NCBI GenBank assembly: GCA_963677415.2 | Contig: CAXXFJ010000042.1 | Location: 1-64,000, forward strand | Reading direction: 5' to 3' | DNA from: JAQUTK01 sp963677415 | GTDB taxonomy: Bacteria > Bacteroidota > Bacteroidia > Bacteroidales > JAQUTK01 | Length of the DNA: 64,000 bases | Notes under the pieces: generated by a model | Told to the model about the DNA's origin: nothing | Seen by the model: the letters and a program-made list of their open reading frames with translations, nothing else | Databases searched by the model: none | Shown: positions 55,434-63,788 of the stretch, in pieces | Layout: each line of letters opens with the position of its first letter | Position numbering within the stretch: position 1 is the stretch's first letter | Program-made: the position numbers and the translations under genes

Positions 55434-56744
55434 TTACTTTAACGAATATCCATAGCGAACTGAAGAGGTCTTGGTCTCCAACTGACTCTCTACATAATTT
55501 GCAGCTTCCTGAGGGGCATAGGTACCGATCAGCATATCACGAAGCGCCTCTCCCATCAAGGCGTCACCCGAGCCGGTTGTAGTGCTCAAATCCTGACACA
55601 TAGTGCGGACAGTAAGATCAGATGTAGCAATCAGAGCATACATTTCCTTAGCTAACGGATTGGTTGGTGTTACTATCACACCCGGGGTATACGAGAAGAA
55701 GCCGGGAAGCTCTTGCATGACGGCCTCAGCGTATTCAGTTCCAGATACCCACTTGATGTACTCAAGAGCTGCATCAAGATGCTTGGTATCTTTATTTACT
55801 CCAATACCGGCATCCACATGATAGCAGTACTGAAGTCTGTCACCTTCATTCTGTACCGGTGCTGGAAACCAGCCAATCTTTGTGGTGTCTGCTCCCAACT
55901 CATCCAATACGGCGATCTCCCAGGATCCACTGATGAACATAGCGTATTCTCCTTCTGCAAACTTCGTACGCAGGTCTTCATATCCCATGTCGATGAAATT
56001 GTCAGGGAAATAGGTCTTGAGGGAATCCATCATGACGAAAGCATCCACAAAGCCAGGTGCTGTCACAGTTTCTGTGCCTTCCATAAGTGCCTGTCTGGCG
56101 AGCTCTCCTCCATAAAAATTGGCACCCAAGCCGGAATAGACATTTTCATAAAGTGTCCAGGTGTCTGCACCTCCTTGTGCAAAGGGTGTGATACCAGCTG
56201 TACGAAGCGTTTCACAGATCGTCATTAACTCATCCCATGTAGCCGGTTCGGTCAGATTGTATTGCGCAAAAATAGCCTTGTTATAGTAAATACCCTGCGT
56301 AACTCCAACGGATGGAACTCCGTAGGTTATACCATTGAATGTAGACCAGGCATCCACATAAGTAGGATTGTAAGCATCGAGGTTGGGGATCACATCTGTA
56401 AGGTTGTAGAGGTAGCCTCTATCGAATAAGACAGTGCTTTTGTCATAGGAACGAAGCAATACTATATCCGCAGCATCACCATTAGTGAAATCACTAAGCG
56501 TGGCACTGTCATAGTCAGATGGAGAGATAGACTCAAACCGGATGGAAATATTCGGATGTTCTTGAGTGAAAAGGGCATTGATGCGATTCATCTGGGCTAC
56601 ATCTTCAGTGCGCCAGCTGGATAAGGTGAGGGTAACCTTTTCGTCATCACCACCTTTCAGATCATCTCCACTTTCACAACTTACCAATCCGGATAAACAA
56701 AGTGTGGAGATGGAAAAGAGGGCGATCTTTTTAATCAAAGACAT
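55434..56744 (-). CDS. Orphan ABC-type sugar-binding lipoprotein (solute-binding protein family 1)
   Basis: About 436 residues from MSLIKKIALFSISTLCLSGL with lipobox LVSC (Cys23). The fold signature of extracellular sugar-binding proteins is clear: KVTLTLSSWRTEDVAQMNRI, FTQEHPNISIRFE, YGVPSVGVTQGIYYNKAIF, PATWDELMTICETL, GEYAMFISGSWEI and LDAALEYIKWVSG. In other phyla these deliver oligosaccharides to ABC permeases. No permease or ATPase gene is near, and such proteins are uncommon in Bacteroidota, which use SusCD for this job. It could bind an oligosaccharide for sensing or for a distant transporter. Family is firm, role open. Confidence 0.88.
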   Translation of the reverse strand: MSLIKKIALFSISTLCLSGLVSCESGDDLKGGDDEKVTLTLSSWRTEDVAQMNRINALFTQEHPNISIRFESISPSDYDSATLSDFTNGDAADIVLLRSYDKSTVLFDRGYLYNLTDVIPNLDAYNPTYVDAWSTFNGITYGVPSVGVTQGIYYNKAIFAQYNLTEPATWDELMTICETLRTAGITPFAQGGADTWTLYENVYSGLGANFYGGELARQALMEGTETVTAPGFVDAFVMMDSLKTYFPDNFIDMGYEDLRTKFAEGEYAMFISGSWEIAVLDELGADTTKIGWFPAPVQNEGDRLQYCYHVDAGIGVNKDTKHLDAALEYIKWVSGTEYAEAVMQELPGFFSYTPGVIVTPTNPLAKEMYALIATSDLTVRTMCQDLSTTTGSGDALMGEALRDMLIGTYAPQEAANYVESQLETKTSSVRYGYSLK

Positions 56745-56786
56745 TTGGAGCATAATTTTCATTGTAATTTATATTTAAGATTTCAA

Positions 56787-56794
56787 CAAAAATA
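56787..56794 (-). promoter_or_regulatory. Bacteroidota -7 promoter box for the sugar-binding lipoprotein
   Basis: TATTTTTG on the minus strand, about 42 bp before the ATG at 56744. Confidence 0.45.
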
Positions 56795-56950
56795 AGAAAT
56801 AAAAATAAATTAGTCGCTAAAGAACTCGTAAATAAGTTTAATGCCTGCTTATATTTCATACTTGAATGCTAATCAGGGTGTTTCAAAAGATCTTTTCTTT
56901 GATTATCAGTGAATTATATCTAATATTGAATCGATTTCATTGTTATTTTA

Positions 56951-56958
56951 TATATTTG
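56951..56958 (+). promoter_or_regulatory. Bacteroidota promoter (-7 TATATTTG) for amrS
   Basis: TATATTTG with TTG at 56926-56928 as possible -33. Start near 56965, so the ATG at 57018 is the start rather than the upstream in-frame TTG. Confidence 0.55.
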
Positions 56959-57017
56959 CATCGTATCGGGAAATAGATCTTCTCATACTATTTGTGTTTT
57001 ACCTAATATATACAACT

Positions 57018-58043
57018 ATGAATCCGGGAAAATGGCATAAGCTGTCACTCTATCAGGAAAATGAGAAGGGAGGTATTGTACACTGTCATGTCTGTCCGCA
57101 TAACTGTGTGATTCATGACGGAAAAACGGGACTTTGCAGAGCAAGGGTGAATAGTGATGGAATACTTTATTCTACTGCGTATGGCAACCCGTGCTCGGTG
57201 AGTATCGATCCTATTGAGAAGAAACCATTGTTCCACTTCTTGCCGGGAGAGCGGGTCTTCTCTCTGGCTACTCCGGGATGTAACTTTCACTGCCTCAACT
57301 GTCAGAACTGGCAAATATCTCAAGAGTCTCCTCAGAGGATAAACCGCTACGAACTGATGCCCGTGGAGGTGTTACAACAGGCTACCGGTCATCGCACCAA
57401 ACTGATTGCCTTTACATATACCGAGCCGACCGTATATTACGAGTATATGTTTGACATCGCTCAGAATGCGCATAAGAAAGGCGTGAAAACGGTGCTTATC
57501 TCCAACGGTTATATCAATCAACAGCCTTTACTGGATCTTTGTCCCCTGCTGGATGCTGCCAATATCGATTTGAAGTGTTTTGATGAGGATCTCTATCGCT
57601 CATTGTGTGGTGGTGCTCTGAAGCCTGTGCTCTTTACCTTGAAAACACTGAAAGAACAAGGAGTATGGCTCGAGATCACCAATCTGCTCATTCCGGGTTA
57701 CACCGATAATATGGAAATGATAGAGGAGATGTGTGTCTGGCTGGTAAAAAATGGTTTTGAGGATACTCCGCTACACTTCAGCCGGTTCTTCCCTTCATAC
57801 AAATTGCCCGATGTGCCCCCTACTCCGAAATTGACTCTTATCGAAGCGAGAAAAATTGCAAAAAAGGCGGGGATCAATTATGTCTATATCGGCAATATGG
57901 CTGATCTGAATTATGAGAATACGAATTGCAAGCGCTGCAACCGGAGGGTCATCGTGCGCGACGGTTTTAAGGTGATAGCCAATCATGTAAAGAACGGATT
58001 GTGCGACTTTTGCGGCGAACCTGTACCCGGGGTATGGATGTAA
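57018..58043 (+). CDS. amrS: AmmeMemoRadiSam system radical SAM enzyme
   Basis: 341 residues from MNPGKWHKLS. The radical SAM cluster CNFHCLNC (Cys88, 92, 95) is preceded by the typical N-terminal CHVCPHNCVIHDGKTGLC and followed by FTYTEPTVYYEYM. A C-terminal treble of cysteines (CKRCNRR, CDFCGEPVPG) marks the AmrS group of this PflA-like family. In many prokaryotes it is encoded with Memo and AMMECR1 proteins, whose joint function is unknown. Here the partner fusion is convergent, 7 bp tail to tail. Cytoplasmic. Family is firm; the reaction is unknown. It should not be read as the sulfatase maturase. Confidence 0.9.
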   Translation: MNPGKWHKLSLYQENEKGGIVHCHVCPHNCVIHDGKTGLCRARVNSDGILYSTAYGNPCSVSIDPIEKKPLFHFLPGERVFSLATPGCNFHCLNCQNWQISQESPQRINRYELMPVEVLQQATGHRTKLIAFTYTEPTVYYEYMFDIAQNAHKKGVKTVLISNGYINQQPLLDLCPLLDAANIDLKCFDEDLYRSLCGGALKPVLFTLKTLKEQGVWLEITNLLIPGYTDNMEMIEEMCVWLVKNGFEDTPLHFSRFFPSYKLPDVPPTPKLTLIEARKIAKKAGINYVYIGNMADLNYENTNCKRCNRRVIVRDGFKVIANHVKNGLCDFCGEPVPGVWM

Positions 58044-58050
58044 AGAGTGG

Positions 58051-59490
58051 CTACTTCTTTTCTGAGAATATCGTAGCGGTGAAGATGTAGATATCTGAGT
58101 TCTTCCATCCATCCCACCCGATGCCGGCTTTATCACGTGCACAGTGTCCCAGAAAGGTCTCTTTGTCCCAACCGGTCTCAGTGGCTACTTGTGGAAGGAA
58201 GACTCCGCTGGCAGAATCTTGTTCTATATAAATGCCATGCACACCCATCTCAATCTCATCAATGGTCTTGATCTTGCGCAAGGGAGATAAAACAGAGATC
58301 TCAAGATCAAGATCCGGTAGTTCACGCTCTGCAAGCGGTGGGAATCTGTAATCGTGCCTGGCGGAGGAAACAGCCATCTCTTGTATAGTCTGAATCAAAG
58401 GTTTATCACTCATCATCATCCCACAGCAACCACGAAGCCTGTCATGATGGTGTAAAGTCACAAAGGCACCACACTTTACAGTGAGCCCACCGGAGCAGTT
58501 GCCAGGTTTCAAGGGGCGCTGAACTACATTGCCAAACAGTCGCTCGATAGCATGTCTGGCTTCATGAAGCAACAGCTGTTTCTCCTGGTCTGAGAGGGAG
58601 AATTCTTCTTTATTCTTCTTGTTTTCCGTCACAGCAATGGCACAATAGCCAACCACTCTGTCATGATCACCCTGAATGCCTGCATCTCCTGAGTTTCTAT
58701 ATTGGATGGAGTGGTACTGATAGTTCGCTTCATGTTCGGTCATACAGAGGAGTGTCAGCACAGATGTCCAACCGCAGAGACTCGTAAATAACTGTGGGAT
58801 CTTTCTGTCAGCATTCTCTTTGAGAGTGGCATAAAGGTGTTCCGGATCATTGGAGAGGATTGCCTGCTCTGTGATTGCATCAACATCTTTAGCATTTTCA
58901 TAATCAGGGTAGTGGGAAAAATCAGTGCTGATAACAAAAAGGTTGTTTGCATTCAGCCAGGGCTTCAAAACAGCGGCAATGCGTTTGCATTGCATCGGGT
59001 TGACAGAGCCCAGCAGGATGGGAACAATCTTATAATTCTTTTTTAGTACGTAATGCAGGAACGGGAGCTGAACTTCTATGCTATGTTCACCTCTATGAGG
59101 ATATTTGTCATTGCTAAACAGATCAGGATGATTTTTCACCAGCGCAGTACCAAAATCACAATCAACCTCTTCCTTTCCATAAGGCATCAGAAAATCGCCT
59201 TCACAATAGACAGAGGCTCCTTCAAATCTAGCCTGATGAGACGAAGATATCAAAAACACTCTGTCGTAGTGCACACCGGTATCTATCTGATTGAATGCAG
59301 ATGCGGCCACTTCGCCTGAAAACACATATCCTGCATGCGGTGAGATGATGGCACGTACACCCTCGCACTGCTTGGGAATGGCAGCTTCAAAAAGTGCTTT
59401 CACCTCTTTTCGGAGCTTTTCCGGCTTGAAAGGATAGAACTGTCCGGCTACTGCCGGTTCTCTATCGAATAGTTGATGCTTATCACTCAT
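58051..59490 (-). CDS. AmmeMemoRadiSam system fusion: Memo (AmrB) plus AMMECR1 (AmrA)
   Basis: About 479 residues. The N-terminal Memo domain (about 1-285) has REPAVAGQFYP, IISPHAGYVFSGEVAASAF, RGEHSIEVQLPFLHYV, STDFSHYPDY and LCGWTSVLTLL, including His residues that bind metal in characterised Memo proteins. The C-terminal AMMECR1 domain (about 305-479) has CGAFVTLHHHDRLRGCCG and LDLEISVLSPL with FLPQVATETGWDKETFL. The start at 59490 is chosen because a promoter box lies at 59521-59528; the ATG at 59505 is an alternative, and 59523 is excluded. Both partners of AmrS are thus in one chain, facing amrS tail to tail. Function unknown. Confidence 0.9.
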   Translation of the reverse strand: MSDKHQLFDREPAVAGQFYPFKPEKLRKEVKALFEAAIPKQCEGVRAIISPHAGYVFSGEVAASAFNQIDTGVHYDRVFLISSSHQARFEGASVYCEGDFLMPYGKEEVDCDFGTALVKNHPDLFSNDKYPHRGEHSIEVQLPFLHYVLKKNYKIVPILLGSVNPMQCKRIAAVLKPWLNANNLFVISTDFSHYPDYENAKDVDAITEQAILSNDPEHLYATLKENADRKIPQLFTSLCGWTSVLTLLCMTEHEANYQYHSIQYRNSGDAGIQGDHDRVVGYCAIAVTENKKNKEEFSLSDQEKQLLLHEARHAIERLFGNVVQRPLKPGNCSGGLTVKCGAFVTLHHHDRLRGCCGMMMSDKPLIQTIQEMAVSSARHDYRFPPLAERELPDLDLEISVLSPLRKIKTIDEIEMGVHGIYIEQDSASGVFLPQVATETGWDKETFLGHCARDKAGIGWDGWKNSDIYIFTATIFSEKK

Positions 59491-59520
59491 ACTAAATAAT
59501 GACATTCTCTTGCTATCACA

Positions 59521-59528
59521 CAAATATA
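59521..59528 (-). promoter_or_regulatory. Bacteroidota -7 promoter box for the Memo-AMMECR1 gene
   Basis: TATATTTG on the minus strand, overlapping the most upstream in-frame ATG (59523) and thereby excluding it as start. Confidence 0.6.
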
Positions 59529-59587
59529 GGAAGTTTTTTATTCATGCTCTCACAAAACTCATTCTTTTTGTGTTTTATCTCTCTGAC

Positions 59588-61441
59588 TTACAAGGCTATT
59601 TTCGCTACTTGCTCGCCAGCTTTTACAAAGTAGATTGCTCCGGAAGGAAGTTCAATACGCTGTTCGCTACCATCAGAATAGAGTTTCAATATCTCCGTTC
59701 CTTGCAGATTATAGACTATGATCCTACATCCTGCGACCACTCCTTTCAATACGACAGCACCACTTTCTGTATAGATCATGAGGGGCGTGTCAGCAATTGT
59801 TGCTGACTCTGTCATTGCTATCTCCAATATCTCTTTAAAATCTTTCCATTTGTTAGCTGCTTCGTAGACTTGTCTTGAACCGGCTGGCACATAGATCGTA
59901 CAGTTATTCTTATCTACATTGCAAAAGCCCTCGATATCGACTGCAGGAGGCGTAGCATTGAGCGTATTGATCGACTTTAGACTGCTACACCATGCAAAAG
60001 CATACATCCCTATGGAGATAACGGTAGAGGGTAACGTTACTGAAGTGAGTCCGCTGCATTGAAAGGCTCCGCTACCAATAGAGAGAACTCCCTCAGGAAT
60101 AGTCAGTTCAGATAGTTTGGCACAACAGGCAAAGGCATAGTCACCAATCGAGGTGACACTCTGCGGAATGATCACAGTAGCAAGGTATTTGGAAGAGGCA
60201 AAAGCATAATCACCGATGGCTGTGACTCCATCAGGAATGCAATAGTCGGAGGATCCGGCACGAGGATATGCAACAAGTGTATCCCTGTTTTTAGTAAAGA
60301 GGACACCATCGATAACAGTGAAGGCTTCCTGATTAGCTGCCAAAATAAACCGGCATAAGGCATCACAGTGATTATATGCATCTTCTGCTATTGACGTGAT
60401 AGTGGAAGAGAGTGTTATAGTGGCAAGTTTGCAACATCCTTCAAAAGCTTTTTCACCGATAGAGATGACTCCTTCCGGTATAATCAGCGAGGTAAGCTCC
60501 ATACAGCCGGAGAAAGCCTGTTGACCGATGGAGGTAATACCATCCGGGAGGATCAACGATTGCAGACACATCTTGTGAAACATGAAGTTGCCGATCTGAT
60601 TATCAGCCGTGGTATCCGTTCCAAAGTACGCACCTCCCCCGCTCACAACTACTGCATTGCGAAGATCAAGTATCCGAAGTGCGGGAAACTTATTTCTAAA
60701 GGTATAGACATCATCTCCGTTGATGGGACCGCATACGGAGAGTTTGTACACATCATTGTAATAATCCCATCCAATGACATAGCTCAAATCGCCGGGCTCC
60801 CGAAGAGTCACGTCATACTCTGAAAGTATCCCATCTTCCAGTATATTGAGAAAACAGCCCCATCCTAAAGCTGTCGCATAAGCTGGTTTGGCCGTGTTAG
60901 GTACAAAGAGGATACAGAGAAACGGATCTGCATTTTTAAAGCAATCTTCATTGATTGCAATCGGTGTGACAGTGCGGCAAGTGATTTTTCTCAGTTCGCG
61001 ACAATTGTAGAAGGCATTATCGCCAATAGTGGTTACAGTCGAGGGTATGGTTACTGAACAGAGATTGCTGCACCATTGAAAAGCAGACTTGCCTATTGAG
61101 GTCAGTCCCTCGGGAAGAATCACAGAGACAAGAGAAAGACAGCCTTGGAAGGCATAATCACCAATGGAAGCAATACCTTCGGATAAAGTGACAGAAGTTA
61201 TATTGACACATTCTAAGAATGCCTCGTAATCAATTGATCTTACGGTATAAGTAGTTCCATCATAAGTGATACAAGAAGGTATGACAATATCGCCGGAGAG
61301 TGACTTGTTTTGATTGGATGTTACGATCAGAGAAGATTCCGAGATTCCCCAGGTGTACGTTATGTCGTTCACCTCAAATTGAAGAGCCTGCGCTGCAGGA
61401 GCTAGAAACAGGCTTATTGGAAAGAGAAGTATTTTTTTCAT
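59588..61441 (-). CDS. Secreted BspA-like leucine-rich repeat protein
   Basis: About 617 residues from MKKILLFPISLFLAPAAQA (signal peptide). It consists of LRR_5 units of the type LTSIGKSAFQWCSNLCSVTIP in two blocks separated by a non-repeat segment around residues 190-260, followed by a C-terminal beta domain (PLMIYTESGAVVLKGVVAGC to YFVKAGEQVAKIAL). That tail matches the end of the C10 peptidase fusion at 25512 and may be a surface-sorting domain different from the classic T9SS type A. BspA-type repeats mediate adhesion to host or microbial surfaces. It is a single-gene unit with a promoter box at 61559-61566. Confidence 0.88.
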   Translation of the reverse strand: MKKILLFPISLFLAPAAQALQFEVNDITYTWGISESSLIVTSNQNKSLSGDIVIPSCITYDGTTYTVRSIDYEAFLECVNITSVTLSEGIASIGDYAFQGCLSLVSVILPEGLTSIGKSAFQWCSNLCSVTIPSTVTTIGDNAFYNCRELRKITCRTVTPIAINEDCFKNADPFLCILFVPNTAKPAYATALGWGCFLNILEDGILSEYDVTLREPGDLSYVIGWDYYNDVYKLSVCGPINGDDVYTFRNKFPALRILDLRNAVVVSGGGAYFGTDTTADNQIGNFMFHKMCLQSLILPDGITSIGQQAFSGCMELTSLIIPEGVISIGEKAFEGCCKLATITLSSTITSIAEDAYNHCDALCRFILAANQEAFTVIDGVLFTKNRDTLVAYPRAGSSDYCIPDGVTAIGDYAFASSKYLATVIIPQSVTSIGDYAFACCAKLSELTIPEGVLSIGSGAFQCSGLTSVTLPSTVISIGMYAFAWCSSLKSINTLNATPPAVDIEGFCNVDKNNCTIYVPAGSRQVYEAANKWKDFKEILEIAMTESATIADTPLMIYTESGAVVLKGVVAGCRIIVYNLQGTEILKLYSDGSEQRIELPSGAIYFVKAGEQVAKIAL

Positions 61442-61558
61442 ACTCTTCGAGATTAAAAGGTGATTAATCAGCACCTGTTTCTCTGATAGAAAAAATACAA
61501 TTTATTGCCTGAGATATTTTTCTTAAAAGCTTGTCTTTTAGGTTATTCTATGAATGCA

Positions 61559-61566
61559 CAAATATA
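61559..61566 (-). promoter_or_regulatory. Bacteroidota -7 promoter box for the LRR protein
   Basis: TATATTTG on the minus strand; transcription would start near 61552 with a leader of about 110 nt. Confidence 0.5.
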
Positions 61567-61591
61567 ATAATAAAAATCATAAGATACAAGA

Positions 61592-61630
61592 TTCCGACTT
61601 TTCTTTTTGTTAAACAAAGAAAAGTCGGAA
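61592..61630 (-). terminator. Intrinsic terminator after the beta-helix gene
   Basis: Perfect 15-bp stem: TTCCGACTTTTCTTT at 61592-61606 with AAAGAAAAGTCGGAA at 61616-61630, 14 bp past the stop at 61644. Confidence 0.8.
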
Positions 61631-61643
61631 TAATTATTCAAGG

Positions 61644-63779
61644 TTAACGGGTGCGACTTTCATTGCGCCGAATAGCCTCATCAAACGCTTTGGACTTCGC
61701 AGGATCAAAGAGGGCCAGTTTCTTCCACTCTTTCGATCCATACACCCCGGCTTTTGAATAATCAAAAGCTTTGAAGCCAATCTGATGCATCAGCGATTTG
61801 TTCATGACACGGAAGTCAAAGTTCGCAGGATCAACAAACTCCGGATCAGCCAAAATGGAATGAACATCCTTGCCCGATTTCTGCCAATCGGCAAAGGAGG
61901 AACCAGCAAAGCGGACATCAGGGGTGCGTGTATCCCAGTAACTGTTGCTGTCAGACTGGATCCGAATCCTGCTCCAATTGCTGGTCAACAGATCACCGGT
62001 TGAAAAACTGACGATATTGTGGGTAAAAGTAAATGAGAGATGCTCCTCGATACGGGTTGCCTGAAGTTGCGCTTTCATATTGTTGGCAAAGATATTATTA
62101 CGGATAAAGTTTTCTCTCCCGTAGTGCTGATGAAAACCCGAATTCTTGCAATTGTACACCAGATTGTTTTCCATCACAATGCCAGTCGAACCCTCGTCGG
62201 TATAGAGCCCCCATCCACCGTAATCAAATGAATAGATGTGATGAATCACATTGTTGCTGACACTGGTTCCTTCCGACTGTCCGAGACAATAAACGCCTCC
62301 CATGTCGCACAACTCTCCCCATCCGATATGATGGATATGATTGAACTCAATCTTATTGCGCTTGGTCGCACTGTATGCATACCCCCACACCCATCCGACA
62401 GAAACGCCCGAATAGCGGAAGTCGGCAATCTCATTGTGCGTGATCTGATTATCAGAAGCATGAAACAGGGTAACACCCACAGCACATGGAAAGACGTATC
62501 CACCTGAAGTGATGATGTTGTTGTCCACAACGATATTTCGGGTCAGCAGTTCCTGCGTTACCGGTTCCACGAAGTTACCGATCTTTACACCTCCGGCCCC
62601 CAGATCATGGAGATAACAATGCTGAATGCGGCAGTCGATACAGGCATTACGAAACCAGATGGCATTGGTGCCCGTATGAGCAATCTCACAATTGATTAAT
62701 TGAATATTCCGTGCATAATCTGCCATCACGACAGCCTCAATGGGTGCAGCAGCCTGTTCTGCTTCATTTCCCGCCTTGGGCATACTATAACCGGCTACCT
62801 GAAAAGAAAGTCCCTCGAAGCGAATATTTTCTACTTTCTTGCCAGTGCTTTCATTGCCCTGAAGGAGGATCAGCTGTTCGGCAACGGGAGCTATGACTAC
62901 CAGATCTTTGATGGACTCACCGGGAAGAGGCATATAAAAGAGAGAGCCGGAACGATCCAGATACCATTCTCCACAGGTGTCCAACGCAGCCTTGTAGTTC
63001 TCCAGAATATAGCGGGTCTTCGTATCCAGCATATTCCAGGATTGCATGCCTGTTCCAGTAGTAAAAACAACGGAGGAGTCCTGCTCAAAGGCAGTGATAT
63101 GCTTACGTGTATTATCCCATTTGTGATAAAGCGTCATCACCGCATCATTGAAATCATCCTTTGAGAAAGATGCGACATGAGCAACTGCTTTCGGAAAAAG
63201 CATCAATCGCTGAACAGCCTGATTAGGGATTCTCCCAGTACCTTTATCCACGATTCTTTCAGAGACATCTTTCAAGAAATAGAAACCTGAGTTCGGCGAT
63301 TTTGCCCGTGTGGCCCTTCTGCCATTGACATACAATTGTTCAAAGTACCAGCCTCTATTGCTCACTTCTGGCACATGAACACGCCAAAGTTGATCGGACA
63401 CTTTCTCAAATCCGGAAATCTTTTTTCCTCCGAGAAAGACCGGATGGGCTCCTTTATCCGCACAAAAGATGATCGGAGCTTTGTCCGTTCCCGAGTCATC
63501 CGGGCCGAGTACTATCGGTTCGGACAAGTAATAGTCACCATCACCGATAATTACTTGAACCGTTTTGTTGAAGGATTGTACAGTACGTAGTGTTCGTAAT
63601 TTATTGACAGCACCTTTTAATGTCGCCAAAGGCAAATCCTTCGATCCGGGATTGGCATCGTTTCCCTTTGGAGAGAGATAGATCTTCGTGACGGCTGCCA
63701 TTGTCTCGTTATTCACACACAATAGAGCGAGGCTCAGTGAAAGAGCAAAAGCCAGCGTTGTTTTTCGATTTGGTTTCAT
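61644..63779 (-). CDS. Secreted right-handed parallel beta-helix protein, probable polysaccharide-active enzyme
   Basis: 711 residues with a signal peptide (TLAFALSLSLALLCVNN). The N-terminus has the DUF1565-type opening IYLSPKGNDANPGSKDLPL and a strand-rich domain (QVIIGDGDYYLSEPIVL). The central region repeats beta-helix rungs rich in Asn, Gly and aromatic residues: NIVVDNNIITSGGYVFPCAV, ITHNEIADFRYSGVSVG and NNVIHHIYSFDYGGWGLYTD. Similar proteins include GH120 xylosidases and pectinolytic enzymes; I cannot assign one. It ends in a perfect terminator and follows a sugar isomerase by 9 bp, so they share a transcript. Probably acts on a glycan in the periplasm. Confidence 0.8.
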   Translation of the reverse strand: MKPNRKTTLAFALSLSLALLCVNNETMAAVTKIYLSPKGNDANPGSKDLPLATLKGAVNKLRTLRTVQSFNKTVQVIIGDGDYYLSEPIVLGPDDSGTDKAPIIFCADKGAHPVFLGGKKISGFEKVSDQLWRVHVPEVSNRGWYFEQLYVNGRRATRAKSPNSGFYFLKDVSERIVDKGTGRIPNQAVQRLMLFPKAVAHVASFSKDDFNDAVMTLYHKWDNTRKHITAFEQDSSVVFTTGTGMQSWNMLDTKTRYILENYKAALDTCGEWYLDRSGSLFYMPLPGESIKDLVVIAPVAEQLILLQGNESTGKKVENIRFEGLSFQVAGYSMPKAGNEAEQAAAPIEAVVMADYARNIQLINCEIAHTGTNAIWFRNACIDCRIQHCYLHDLGAGGVKIGNFVEPVTQELLTRNIVVDNNIITSGGYVFPCAVGVTLFHASDNQITHNEIADFRYSGVSVGWVWGYAYSATKRNKIEFNHIHHIGWGELCDMGGVYCLGQSEGTSVSNNVIHHIYSFDYGGWGLYTDEGSTGIVMENNLVYNCKNSGFHQHYGRENFIRNNIFANNMKAQLQATRIEEHLSFTFTHNIVSFSTGDLLTSNWSRIRIQSDSNSYWDTRTPDVRFAGSSFADWQKSGKDVHSILADPEFVDPANFDFRVMNKSLMHQIGFKAFDYSKAGVYGSKEWKKLALFDPAKSKAFDEAIRRNESRTR

Positions 63780-63788
63780 AATTTCTAT

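Noticed and set aside
57018..58043. Radical SAM gene as the sulfatase maturase (anSME) for the three sulfatases
   Set aside because: Its cysteine layout and C-terminal motif are of the AmrS type, and the Memo-AMMECR1 partner is adjacent; it lacks the SPASM-type cluster region.
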